From: Acidimicrobiales bacterium
GTDB taxonomy: Bacteria > Actinomycetota > Acidimicrobiia > Acidimicrobiales > Poriferisodalaceae
Length of the DNA stretch: 64,000 nucleotides
Direction of reading: 5' to 3'
NCBI GenBank assembly: GCA_014239555.1
Contig: JAAZYR010000004.1
Coordinates: forward strand, 62,001-126,000
The notes beneath the pieces are model-generated. The model saw nothing but the letters and a program-made list of their open reading frames with translations. It had not been told where the DNA came from and ran no database searches. Shown here piece by piece: positions 41,752-50,683 of the stretch (positions within the stretch are counted from its first letter, which is position 1; each line of letters begins with the position of its first letter). The translations under genes and the position numbers were made by a program.

Positions 41752-44058
41752 ATGCAAGAGCTTGACGGTCAGGAAATAACGAAAAACGTTGACACTGAGA
41801 CTGACCCAACGAAGGAATGGCACAAAACGGCTTGCATGCTTTGTTCCGCCAACTGCGGTATCGAGGTTCGCATCGACGGCCGTGAAATCACTCGCGTGCG
41901 CGGTGATAAGGACCATCCGGCAAGCAGGGGGTACACCTGCGAGAAAGGTTTACGAGTCAACCATTATCAGAACGGTCGGGATCGTTTGACCTCGCCGATG
42001 AAGCGAATGGAAGACGGAACCTTTATCGAAATCAGCTGGGATCAAGCGATTAGAGAGGTCGCCGATGAACTGGTCGGAATTCGCGACACTTACGGTGGCG
42101 ATAAAATCATGTATTACGGCGGTGGCGGACAGGGCAATCACTTTCCCGGAGCGTACGCCCGCAGTGTTTTACAGACCCTAGGTGTCCAGTACAGAAGCAA
42201 CGCCTTAGCCCAAGAAAAGACCGGCATGTATTGGGTGCAGGGAAAGTTCTTCGGGCGCCAAGATATCGGAGCTACCCCAGACTTTCATCACACGGACTGC
42301 GCTGTCTTTATCGGCAAGAATCCATGGCATAGCCACGGATTTCCAGAGGCTCGCAACGTTCTCAACGCAATTAAAAACGATGAGAATCGTCATCTCGTGG
42401 TGTTTGACCCTCGAGTTTCCGAAACCGCAAATATCTCAGACCATCATCTCCGGGTGAAGCCGGGTACCGACGCCTGGGCGCTCGCTGCGATTTTGGGGAT
42501 CATGGTGGAAGAAAACCTGGTCGATGGTCGATTCTTGGCGGAGCAATGCGTCGGTTGGGATGAACTTCGCCCCTTGCTCGAAGAAATAGATCTGGAAGAT
42601 TACGCGCGTAAATGCGGCATCGCTGAGGAGGACCTTCGAGCGGCGGCGCGAACCATGGCGAACGCTAGGTCAATGGCAACAGAAGAAGATCTCGGTATTG
42701 AAATGGCGCCGCATTCGACATTGAACAGCTGGTTGCAACGCTTGCTATTTCTTCTCACCGGAAATTTCGGCGTCGAGGGAGGCATGAACATCCCGGTGCG
42801 ACTCGCTCCTATTTGCGGGCACAGTCCTGATGGCGCGACAGAACCGATAACAGGCACTCCGCTGTTGTGTGGGATGGTGGCCTGTGCAGCGATCCCCGAT
42901 GCGATCGACACAGACCACCCTGACCGTTTTCGGGGAATGATTGTTGAGTCTGCAAATCCGGTGCACTCGCTGCCCGACTCCAAACGCTTTCGGGAAGCCT
43001 TCAAAAAACTCGACTGTTTGGTAGTCATTGACGTAGCGATGACTGAGACAGCGCGTCAGGCTCATTACGTGCTCCCAGCTTGTTCTCAGTACGAAAAACC
43101 CGAGGCAACTTTTTTCGCTGGTGAAATGCCCTCCAATTTTTTTCATATTCGTCAACCGATCTTCGAACCTCTGGGGGACACTCTGCCTGAAGCGGAAATC
43201 CATGCGCGTTTGGTGGAAGCTATGGATGGTGCACCCGACGGAGTTGATGAACTCGCTGAGGCCGCGAACACTGGCCGCGAAGAGTTCATTGAGACTTTTA
43301 CCCGCTTATCAGCTAACAACCCTGACTTGGGTTCGAAGCTTCCGACGGCGCTCTACAGAAGCCTCGGGCAAAGTTTGGGGCGGATGGGTCCAGCCGCCGT
43401 GATGTTCGGCTCGGCGATGCAAGCATCTATGCGATTCCCAGATTCGCTGCGTGCGGCAGGGCTAAAAGGCGATGGTCTCGAACTTGCGAACAACCTCTTT
43501 GATTCATTATTGGAAGCTAAATCTGGCATGGTCTTCAGCACCAGCGATTACGCATCCAGTTTTGATCGAATTAAAACACCCGACGGGAAAATTCATATTC
43601 ACATCCCTGAGCTGGTCGAAGAACTACGCGGCCTGGCCCAAGAAGAACCCTCTTCTCCGTCGGATGCTTACCCGTTTATTTTGACGGCGGGTGAGCATCG
43701 CTCGTCAACTGTCAACGATGTCATCAGAGACCCGGCCTGGCGCAAGAAAGACAAAGATGGAGCGTTGCGGATCCATCCCTCTGATGCCGATCGGGTAGGA
43801 GTGAGTGAGGGTCAGAGAATCCTTATCATTACCAAGCGCGGCGAAGCCGAGGCTCCTGTTGACATCACCGACACGATGATGGAAGGCCAAGTAAGTCTTC
43901 CGCACGGATTCGGAATGGAGTATCCGGATGAGACAGGGGAGCATCATATTCATGGTGTGGCTGTGAACGAGCTAACTGATATTGAAGACCGGGACTGGCT
44001 TGCTCTGACACCTCACCACAAACACGTGCGGGCCCGACTTGAGGCACTCCCCGGCTAA
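41752..44058 (+). CDS. molybdopterin-dependent oxidoreductase (DMSO reductase family)
   Basis: A 768-residue protein of the large molybdopterin/[4Fe-4S] family. Cys28, Cys31, Cys35 and Cys63 (ACMLCSANCGIEVR...GYTCEKG) bind the Fe-S cluster. YGGGGQGNHFPGAYARSVLQ, GKNPWHSHGFPEA, VVFDPRVSETA and HYVLPACSQYEKPEATFF are cofactor-binding blocks; the C-terminal beta-barrel has HRSSTVNDVIRDPAWRKKD. No twin-arginine signal is seen, so it is cytoplasmic. It resembles formate dehydrogenase-type or assimilatory oxidoreductases without selenocysteine or Cys at the usual FDH active-site position that I can find. The substrate is unknown. No beta or gamma subunit genes are adjacent. Confidence 0.87.
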   Translation: MQELDGQEITKNVDTETDPTKEWHKTACMLCSANCGIEVRIDGREITRVRGDKDHPASRGYTCEKGLRVNHYQNGRDRLTSPMKRMEDGTFIEISWDQAIREVADELVGIRDTYGGDKIMYYGGGGQGNHFPGAYARSVLQTLGVQYRSNALAQEKTGMYWVQGKFFGRQDIGATPDFHHTDCAVFIGKNPWHSHGFPEARNVLNAIKNDENRHLVVFDPRVSETANISDHHLRVKPGTDAWALAAILGIMVEENLVDGRFLAEQCVGWDELRPLLEEIDLEDYARKCGIAEEDLRAAARTMANARSMATEEDLGIEMAPHSTLNSWLQRLLFLLTGNFGVEGGMNIPVRLAPICGHSPDGATEPITGTPLLCGMVACAAIPDAIDTDHPDRFRGMIVESANPVHSLPDSKRFREAFKKLDCLVVIDVAMTETARQAHYVLPACSQYEKPEATFFAGEMPSNFFHIRQPIFEPLGDTLPEAEIHARLVEAMDGAPDGVDELAEAANTGREEFIETFTRLSANNPDLGSKLPTALYRSLGQSLGRMGPAAVMFGSAMQASMRFPDSLRAAGLKGDGLELANNLFDSLLEAKSGMVFSTSDYASSFDRIKTPDGKIHIHIPELVEELRGLAQEEPSSPSDAYPFILTAGEHRSSTVNDVIRDPAWRKKDKDGALRIHPSDADRVGVSEGQRILIITKRGEAEAPVDITDTMMEGQVSLPHGFGMEYPDETGEHHIHGVAVNELTDIEDRDWLALTPHHKHVRARLEALPG

Positions 44059-44062
44059 ACCG

Positions 44063-44851
44063 TCACTCGTACCCTGGCCACAAATCCGAGGTGGGTAGTG
44101 GCATTCCATCGCGTACCGCCGCATGACGTTGACGTATCTGACGCGGAATGTGGGCTCTCACATACTCCACTTCTTGAGCCAGGACTATGTCGACCAACTC
44201 GAGTCTGTCCGGTGTCTGCTTCCACGCGATGGGCACATAAAGCGGCAATTCAAATACGCGCAATCGATCCAGGCCACTATAAATAGCTTTTTGGTACCGA
44301 AAACGGTCTTCCCACTCCCAATGAGGCGGCGCAAAGCCTGTTCCGGGATCAAGCATCAATCGTTCGCGAATTCCCCATCGTGCGGCACGTTCCAGTTGAA
44401 GGTCGAACCAGTCAACCATGACCTGCACGGGGTCACCTTCGACGTGTTTCAGGTGACGGGGATCTGGTCCCATCATGAAAGGTAAGACGACCTGGATCTC
44501 CCGCTCAGCTGCTAGTTCGATCATTTCATCAGCTTGCAGCGCATCAGCGGCGTTAAGCACATGGGCACCCGCATCCAACGCACGACGTGCTGTTTCTACC
44601 TGCCATGTGTCAATTGCTACCTCTACTCCTAACGAAAGAAGTCCTTGTAACGGACCTTCGACAATTTGCCACTCTTCATCGGCGCTGACGAATGCCGCGT
44701 TGCCATGTGATGCCTGTGCCCCGACGTCAAGGTGGTCAGCTCCTTCCGCAACCAGATCGGCCCCGTACTCCTCGGCCTCTGTTTCATCGGAAACCACCGA
44801 GAAGCCAGCTAAGGAATCAGGGGAAGCGTTGACGACCCCAAAAATCTCCAT
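44063..44851 (-). CDS. dihydropteroate synthase-like pterin-binding protein
   Basis: A 262-residue TIM-barrel protein. MEIFGVVNASPDSLAGFSVV stands in for the NVTPDSFSDGG strand of DHPS, DHLDVGAQASHGN for DIGGESTRPG, and VAIDTWQVETARRALDAGAH with VLNAADAL for the DTxxxxVAxxALxAGxxxIND region. Later DPGTGFAPPHWEWEDRFRYQ matches DPGIGFGK. The family is clear, but several conserved residues differ (no Arg-Pro-Gly in the p-aminobenzoate loop), so it may not make dihydropteroate. It lies convergent with the molybdopterin enzyme, four bases apart. A role in pterin metabolism is a possibility only. Confidence 0.75.
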   Translation of the reverse strand: MEIFGVVNASPDSLAGFSVVSDETEAEEYGADLVAEGADHLDVGAQASHGNAAFVSADEEWQIVEGPLQGLLSLGVEVAIDTWQVETARRALDAGAHVLNAADALQADEMIELAAEREIQVVLPFMMGPDPRHLKHVEGDPVQVMVDWFDLQLERAARWGIRERLMLDPGTGFAPPHWEWEDRFRYQKAIYSGLDRLRVFELPLYVPIAWKQTPDRLELVDIVLAQEVEYVRAHIPRQIRQRHAAVRDGMPLPTSDLWPGYE

Positions 44852-44947
44852 ACTCGGAAACTACCCCCGACTTTGATGTCGCACTCCGTTGATGTCGATA
44901 TTGGCATTGCACACTGCGATCGACGCTGCTCCAACCAAAGTCACCAC

Positions 44948-45712
44948 TCACGCCATCCGCATCCCATTGCTGATAGCCATCGTTTGACCCGTCATGCCCG
45001 ATGATTCATCGCTGCCCAAATAGATCGCGAGATCGGCAATTTCGCTCGGGTCGAGGATTCGACCCATAGGGGTTCGCTGGGCCAGCCGGCGTCGCAATTC
45101 TTCGGATTCGGCTCCTACTAACCCCGCGAATCCGTCAAGCATTGGAGTATCGACGAAACCTGGGCATATGGCGTTGCAGGTAACACCCGTAGCCGCGAGT
45201 TCTAGCGCCATGCACCGAGTTAGTCCTACTGCCCCATGTTTGGAAGCGTTATAGGGGGCCTGCCCAGGAGATTCGAAAAGGCCAGCTGTCGACGCCATGT
45301 TGACGATGCTGCCTCTACCCCGCTCAATCATTCCCCCTAAAAATGCCTGGCTAATGCGTACTATGCCGACAACATTTACCTCGTAGAGCCGAGAATACGT
45401 AGCGGCATCTATTTCTAGAAAACTCCCTGCCGCGTGAACACCTGCGTTGTTTACGACGATGTCGGCACCGCCGAACTTGTCCAGAACTAACTCTGACATT
45501 GCCGCTACGGATGCATCATCGGAGACGTCGCACGCTATTGGTTCGATAGCACCAGCCGGCGCCAGTTCAGCGGTCGCCTCAAGATCTTCGATCTGTCGGC
45601 TGGTCACCACGCATCGCGCGCCCTCTTTGACATAAGCCAGCGCTATGGCCCTACCTATACCTCGCCCACCACCTGTGATAACTGCTCGCTTGCCTTCTAG
45701 TCGCTGGCTCAT
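44948..45712 (-). CDS. SDR family oxidoreductase
   Basis: A 254-residue classical short-chain dehydrogenase: AVITGGGRGIGRAIALAYVK, DIVVNNAGVHAAGSF, SIVNMASTAGLFESPGQAPY with the Tyr-x-x-x-Lys pair (YNASK) and AICPGFVDTPMLDG. NAD(P)-dependent alcohol/ketone interconversion. 3-Hydroxybutyrate or other hydroxyacyl specificity is possible but not shown. It lies 18 bases downstream of the thioesterase gene on the same strand, so both probably share a transcript. Confidence 0.9.
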   Translation of the reverse strand: MSQRLEGKRAVITGGGRGIGRAIALAYVKEGARCVVTSRQIEDLEATAELAPAGAIEPIACDVSDDASVAAMSELVLDKFGGADIVVNNAGVHAAGSFLEIDAATYSRLYEVNVVGIVRISQAFLGGMIERGRGSIVNMASTAGLFESPGQAPYNASKHGAVGLTRCMALELAATGVTCNAICPGFVDTPMLDGFAGLVGAESEELRRRLAQRTPMGRILDPSEIADLAIYLGSDESSGMTGQTMAISNGMRMA

Positions 45713-45730
45713 GGCTATATTCTGCGCGCG

Positions 45731-46231
45731 TTAGCCCAGCTGAGTGCGCCATCCCGGGACAGACATCACCTGGCCAACTTGTTGCGGTGCCTTTAGCTTT
45801 CCATGGGTATCCCATACTTCCGACAATCGCTCGTAGACCTCATCATGCATCTCTGATACTCGACGCGTCTCTTCTGACACGTGCAATGACATCACTTCGC
45901 AAGTCGCAGCGACGAAAGATTCGTCGGTATTCCACATGACCTGCATGGCATGAATGCGCTTGCGATCAAATCCAAGCAATTGTGTGGTGACCGCCAAATT
46001 CGCGCCTTCGCTCACTTCGCGAAGATAAGTAACATGATTCTGCGCTGAGAAGGTTGTCACCGAATGTAGATCTCGATGCGACCTCCCCACTCCGATGAAG
46101 TCCATCCAAGACTCGATCGCGTCATCAAAGCAGACCAGGTAATACCCAGCGTTGAAATGACCATTGAAGTCAATCCACTCTTTTCGCACGACGTCGTTAT
46201 GCCCATCAAAGGGTCTTGCTTTGTCATCCAC
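45731..46231 (-). CDS. hot-dog thioesterase, betainyl-CoA thioesterase-like
   Basis: About 166 residues. VRKEWIDFNGHFNAGYYLVC is the 4HBT-type active strand, with Asp/Asn-Gly-His, close to the thioesterase domain fused to some L-carnitine dehydrogenases (betainyl-CoA thioesterase). VTTFSAQNHVTYLREVSEGA and FDRKRIHAMQVMWNTDESFV follow. If so, it would cleave betainyl-CoA to glycine betaine after the BKACE step encoded at 38912, although the gene lies about 5 kb away on the other strand. GTG 46231, with an AGGA site upstream, is chosen; the frame is open to 46312. Confidence 0.8.
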   Translation of the reverse strand: MDDKARPFDGHNDVVRKEWIDFNGHFNAGYYLVCFDDAIESWMDFIGVGRSHRDLHSVTTFSAQNHVTYLREVSEGANLAVTTQLLGFDRKRIHAMQVMWNTDESFVAATCEVMSLHVSEETRRVSEMHDEVYERLSEVWDTHGKLKAPQQVGQVMSVPGWRTQLG

Positions 46232-46373
46232 TCTTTGATCCTGCCTCACCGTTGGGGCGTCGCGTCGAATACCATCACATATTGCTCGCCGCACGGCAGT
46301 CTTAAGTAACATCCGCTACCCGAGCCTCTCATCTCGACCACGCATTTAATTTGCGCAAAAGAAAACTACTCAC

Positions 46374-47525
46374 ATGCGTTTCACCCCAACAGAACTCACA
46401 GCCGAAGAGCTTGACCTCCAGCAGCAAGTGCGGGATTTCCTTCTAGAAGAACTACCACCTGGATCTCACGAACCGTGCCTTGGCATGGCAGCAAATAAGG
46501 ACAAAGCGTTTTCTCTCAAAATGGCTGAACGTGGCTGGGTGGGCATGGCGCTCCCCAAGGAATGGGGCGGGTCAGATAGAACCGCTGTCGATCGGTTCAT
46601 CGTGGTCGAAGAGATGCTTCGTTGGGGTGCTCCAGTCGGACACCATTGGGTCGCGGATCGCCAAACTGGCAATGTGATTTTGAAATTCGGCACGGAAGAA
46701 CAACGGGAAAGGTTTCTTCCTGCTATCTGTCGCGGAGAGCTCGGATTCTCTATCGGAATGAGTGAGCCCGACAGCGGATCTGATTTGGCCTCGGTGAGCA
46801 CCAAGGCAGAACAAACGACTGACGGATGGATCATTAACGGCACCAAGATTTGGACCTCTGGGGCACATGAGAATGACTGGTTCGTGTGTCTACTGCGAAC
46901 CTCTCCTATAGAGGACGGAAACAAACACGCAGGGTTATCGCAACTACTGATCGATCTTAAATCCCCCGGTTTGGAAATCAGCCCTATCCCCTTTCTCGAT
47001 GGCTCTCACCACTTCAACGAAGTCACGTTCAACGAAGTTTTTGTACCCGACACCAATGTTGTGGGTGATTTGGGAATGGGTTGGCACCAGAACACAACCG
47101 AGATGGCCTATGAACGCGGGGGACCTGATCGTTGGCTTTCCCCTTTCTCCACAGTCGAACAACTCCTGCGGGAAGCAAAAGGAACTGAGTTAGAAGAGAC
47201 GGTGTCTGATCTTTTCGGCGAGTTGGTCGCCCGCTGGTGGGGTATCCGAAACCTTTCTCTCTCTGTGGCACGGCTTATCGACACCGGCGAAGCTCCTTCC
47301 ATTGAATCGTCACTCGTTAAAGAGATGGGCACTCGTTATGAACAGGAAGTAGTGGAAAAGCTTGTCCATCTAATTGATATTGAATACTCACCCGATTCAG
47401 ATTCATTGTTTGAGCGGTTGTTAGCTCAATGTGTCGTGACATTCCCGGGGAACACCATCCGAGGTGGCACGATCGAGATCCTTCGTTCTGTTGCGTCAAA
47501 GGGTTTGAAGGGGTTGCCGGCATGA
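46374..47525 (+). CDS. acyl-CoA dehydrogenase, subunit 1 of a pair
   Basis: A 383-residue acyl-CoA dehydrogenase: ERGWVGMALPKEWGGSDRTA, GMSEPDSGSDLASVSTKAEQ, GTKIWTSGAHENDWFVCLLR and TFPGNTIRGGTIEILRSVAS. It is followed by a second dehydrogenase whose start overlaps its stop (ATGA). Such adjacent pairs form heteromeric (alpha2beta2) dehydrogenases in actinobacteria (FadE pairs), used on bulky acyl-CoA such as steroid side chains. Substrate unknown. Confidence 0.9.
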   Translation: MRFTPTELTAEELDLQQQVRDFLLEELPPGSHEPCLGMAANKDKAFSLKMAERGWVGMALPKEWGGSDRTAVDRFIVVEEMLRWGAPVGHHWVADRQTGNVILKFGTEEQRERFLPAICRGELGFSIGMSEPDSGSDLASVSTKAEQTTDGWIINGTKIWTSGAHENDWFVCLLRTSPIEDGNKHAGLSQLLIDLKSPGLEISPIPFLDGSHHFNEVTFNEVFVPDTNVVGDLGMGWHQNTTEMAYERGGPDRWLSPFSTVEQLLREAKGTELEETVSDLFGELVARWWGIRNLSLSVARLIDTGEAPSIESSLVKEMGTRYEQEVVEKLVHLIDIEYSPDSDSLFERLLAQCVVTFPGNTIRGGTIEILRSVASKGLKGLPA

Positions 47526-48601
47526 CCGAGGCAACTGGTGTTGATCAACTAATCACTGAAACTGCTGATCGTCTATTCACTCAGATCTGTGATCATGAGG
47601 CGGTACAGAATGCTGAAGCGGTCGGCGCCGCACCAGAAATCTGGTCCGCGTTTGCTGAAACGGGATTCCCTTGGATCTCTATCGATGAGGATCTTGGTGG
47701 GTCGGGTGGCACCCTTCTCGATGCGTTAGAGGTTCTCAGGCTGGTCGGATATCACGCCGCACCGATTCCAGCCGCGGAAACGGGAGTCTTGGGTGGGTGG
47801 TTGCTCGCTAATTCGGGGCACGAAATTCCCGCTGGCCCGATAACGGTCCTACCCAATGGCACCAGCAACATCGAGGCATCACTTTCAGGTGATCAGATGA
47901 CGCTGACAGGAACTTGTGTCCGTGTTCCTTGGGCGCGAATAGCGGAACGAATCGCCGTTCTGGTCGAAGTTGACGGACAGAGCATGGTCGCGTCTGTCGA
48001 TCCGACAGATTGTGTCATTCAACCAATGTCCAATATGGCAGGCGAACCTCGTGACACAGTTTGTTTCGAAGGCACGAAAGCTCCTGCTGCTCCCTGTGTC
48101 GCTGGTGTAAACCCGGAAGCGTTTCGTTTTCGTGGAGCTCTCTCTCGCGCAGCGTTAATGGCCGGAGCTATCGAGAAGATGAGCCAATTAACGGTGACGT
48201 ACACCAATGACAGAATCCAATTTGGCCGCCCGGTCGCCAGATTCCAAGCAGTGCAGCAACACCTGGTTTGGGGTGCTCAAGAAGCAGCAATAGCTCGGAT
48301 GGCCGCTGAAACAGCTGGGCGAGAGGCAAATCGCGGTTCAGCATTCTTCGAAATCGCCGCCGCGAAGCTCATTACCAATCAAGCTGCCGCAAGGGCTACA
48401 AAGGCATGCCATCAAGCCCACGGCGCTATGGGAATGACTCAGGAGTACCCACTTCACCACTACAGCCGACGACTGTGGTCGTGGCGAAAAGAATATGGTG
48501 GCGATGCCGAGTGGAGTAAATGGCTCGGAAATGCAGCCATTTCTCAAGGCGCAGACGGACTATACGCGCTCGTCACCGGCGGATCCTCTGTCCTTAGTTA
48601 G
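47522..48601 (+). CDS. acyl-CoA dehydrogenase, subunit 2 of a pair
   Basis: A 359-residue dehydrogenase relative. ETGFPWISIDEDLGGSGGTL is the N-terminal block; FRFRGALSRAALMAGAIEKM and IQFGRPVARFQAVQQHLVWG are typical of the less conserved partner subunit, as is AHGAMGMTQEYPLHHYSRRL at the C-terminus. The FAD middle with a SEPxxGSD block is missing, as is common in the beta partner of heteromeric FadE pairs. ATG 47522 overlaps the previous stop, so the two subunits are co-translated. Confidence 0.9.
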   Translation: MTEATGVDQLITETADRLFTQICDHEAVQNAEAVGAAPEIWSAFAETGFPWISIDEDLGGSGGTLLDALEVLRLVGYHAAPIPAAETGVLGGWLLANSGHEIPAGPITVLPNGTSNIEASLSGDQMTLTGTCVRVPWARIAERIAVLVEVDGQSMVASVDPTDCVIQPMSNMAGEPRDTVCFEGTKAPAAPCVAGVNPEAFRFRGALSRAALMAGAIEKMSQLTVTYTNDRIQFGRPVARFQAVQQHLVWGAQEAAIARMAAETAGREANRGSAFFEIAAAKLITNQAAARATKACHQAHGAMGMTQEYPLHHYSRRLWSWRKEYGGDAEWSKWLGNAAISQGADGLYALVTGGSSVLS

Positions 48602-48653
48602 GACATCAACAGTTCTTACGGCAATGGATGCTGATCAGACCTAGCATCAGGAT

Positions 48654-49454
48654 ATGAACGATTTTGGTGTCTACGGCGACCTTCACGTAACTGTTGACGA
48701 ATTTGTCGCGACGGCAGAGATTCGCCGTCCACCTAACAACTTTTTCGACCTAGATTTAATTGATGGATTGGTGTCCGCGTTCAGAGATTTAGATGCAGAC
48801 GACAGTTGCCGGGCGATAGTGCTGTGTGCAGAAGGAAAGAATTTCTGCGCTGGGGCGCAGTTCCACAACGACGGCACCCGCGGCGGTGAAATAATCGCGA
48901 GGAATCCGGATGGCTCGGCCAGACACCTTTACGACGCCGCCTTTGACCTCTTCAGCTGCAAGACGCCTGTTGTAGCGGCGATTCAAGGCGCGGCAGTCGG
49001 AGGAGGACTCGGAGTCGCTTGTTTCGCTGATTTTAGAATCGCCGCGCCGGAGGCACGTTTTACGGCGAACTTCTCTCGACTGGGCTTCCATCACGGTTTC
49101 GGTTTAACAGCAACTCTCCCTTCGCTAGTTGGGCAGCAAAAAGCGTTAGAACTGCTTTACACCGGCGCCCGAATCAAAGGAGAGGAAGCAGTCGCTATCG
49201 GCTTAGCGGACCGCCTCGTCCCTCTCGCTGACCTTCGCTCAGCCGCTCACGCAATGGCGAGTGAAATCGCTACTTCCGCGCCACTTGCCGTCGAATCAAT
49301 ACGCGAAACAATGCGAGGGCACCTACCGGCGGCAATTCAGGCGGCGACAGATCGTGAAAAAATCGAACAAGACCGGCTCCGAAGTACGGAAGACTGGAAA
49401 GAGGGCGTCGCTGCCATGAACGAACGCCGTACCCCAAACTTTTCTCGGAAATAG
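48654..49454 (+). CDS. crotonase family protein lacking classical hydratase glutamates
   Basis: A 266-residue crotonase: EIRRPPNNFFDLDLIDGLVS, GKNFCAGAQFHNDGTRGGEI and AIQGAAVGGGLGVACFADFR. As in the paralogue at 20819, the two classical glutamates are replaced (GGGLGV; FTANFS), and ARFTANFSRLGFHHGFGLTA is closely similar. The oxyanion loop is intact. A CoA-dependent reaction other than simple hydration is likely. It follows the paired dehydrogenase genes and precedes another acyl-CoA dehydrogenase on the same strand, so it belongs to the same acyl-CoA cluster. Confidence 0.88.
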   Translation: MNDFGVYGDLHVTVDEFVATAEIRRPPNNFFDLDLIDGLVSAFRDLDADDSCRAIVLCAEGKNFCAGAQFHNDGTRGGEIIARNPDGSARHLYDAAFDLFSCKTPVVAAIQGAAVGGGLGVACFADFRIAAPEARFTANFSRLGFHHGFGLTATLPSLVGQQKALELLYTGARIKGEEAVAIGLADRLVPLADLRSAAHAMASEIATSAPLAVESIRETMRGHLPAAIQAATDREKIEQDRLRSTEDWKEGVAAMNERRTPNFSRK

Positions 49455-49485
49455 CTTCCATCATGTTCAACTTCCACACAAAACC

Positions 49486-50682
49486 GTGAGTGACCTCACC
49501 GAAGAGCAGATCCGCTCCGAGCTCGATTCGATTTTGGAGCGCCGGAGTGCCGCTACGCGACTCACCACAATGGGTGCCGGATCTGATGACCTCGACGATG
49601 GTCGGGGATATCTCGCCACGACGGTCGAGGGCGGCTGGCATGTTCCGACTTGGCCAACACAACATGGCGGTCGAGGGGCATCTCCCAGTCAAAACGCGCT
49701 CATCGGTCGTTTGCTGCGAGAATTCGTTGTTCCCGATCTTTACCCATTCGCCATCGGACTTGGCATGGTCGGCCCTGCGCTGCTGGCTCACGGTACTGAA
49801 TCCCAGCAGGATGAATGGTTGCGTCCCATCGCTTCAGGAGCCTCTATTTGGTGCCAAATGTTCTCAGAACCGGAAGCCGGTTCTGACCTTGCCAATGTCG
49901 CGTTGAAAGCCGACCAGGATGGTGAAGAGTGGGTTCTTAGCGGCCAAAAAACCTGGACCAGTAGGGCTATGTGGGCTGATTGGGCTATTTGTTTGGCTCG
50001 AACTGACCCTGACCAACCCAAGCACAAGGGTTTAACGATGTTCTCGTTACCTATCGATACTCCCGGTGTAGAGGTTCGGCCCCTTACACAAATGAATCGA
50101 GACGCTCACTTCAGTGAGGTATTTGTCAGCGACGCACGGGTTCTTGATTCCTGGCGAATTGGTGAGCGAGGCGAAGGCTGGCGGGTTGCGATGACCGTCC
50201 TAGCCCACGAACGCGCGGGCGGGGGAAGTCGAGGGGGTGGTGATGGCAACGCTCGCGGTGTGAGAGTTCCCGGTTGGATTTCAGACCTGCAAACGTTAGG
50301 TGTTGCTGAAGGTCAAGTTTGGCGCGACGAGGTTTCTGAGATTTACGCACACGACAGTGTGAGCCGGTGGACGTCACAGCGCGCGGCGGATGAAGCTCGC
50401 GCTACTGGTGTTCCTGGTCCCGCCGGGAGCGGAGCCAAGTTGCGAACGGTTAGGTCGTACAAGGACCGGGCGTATCTAGCGAATCGATCGGGCGGGTCCT
50501 ACGGAATGCTCATCGAAGGGCCCGGATATATCGAGACGATGACGGCTCCTTCAATGTCGATTCGCGGCGGCACCGATGAAATTCAACGAAACATCCTCGG
50601 TGAACGCGTCTTGGGGCTTCCAGGAGAGCCTCGACTTGATCGCGATGCTCCTTGGCGTGAAAGTCGTCGCGGTCTGCTCTGA
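49486..50682 (+). CDS. acyl-CoA dehydrogenase
   Basis: A 398-residue acyl-CoA dehydrogenase: GGWHVPTWPTQHGGRGASPS, CQMFSEPEAGSDLANVALKA, GQKTWTSRAMWADWAICLAR, and at the C-terminus GGTDEIQRNILGERVLGLPG. Between about residues 245-262 a Gly/Arg-rich insert (GGGSRGGGDGNARG) replaces the usual helix linker. GTG start at 49486. It closes the 46-51 kb acyl-CoA operon and converges with a thioesterase gene one base away. Acyl substrate unknown. Confidence 0.9.
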   Translation: MSDLTEEQIRSELDSILERRSAATRLTTMGAGSDDLDDGRGYLATTVEGGWHVPTWPTQHGGRGASPSQNALIGRLLREFVVPDLYPFAIGLGMVGPALLAHGTESQQDEWLRPIASGASIWCQMFSEPEAGSDLANVALKADQDGEEWVLSGQKTWTSRAMWADWAICLARTDPDQPKHKGLTMFSLPIDTPGVEVRPLTQMNRDAHFSEVFVSDARVLDSWRIGERGEGWRVAMTVLAHERAGGGSRGGGDGNARGVRVPGWISDLQTLGVAEGQVWRDEVSEIYAHDSVSRWTSQRAADEARATGVPGPAGSGAKLRTVRSYKDRAYLANRSGGSYGMLIEGPGYIETMTAPSMSIRGGTDEIQRNILGERVLGLPGEPRLDRDAPWRESRRGLL

Positions 50683-50683
50683 T

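Noticed and set aside
41752..44058. A third selenoprotein (formate-dehydrogenase-like) was considered.
   Set aside because: No in-frame TGA occurs; the Cys cluster is complete and the frame is uninterrupted.
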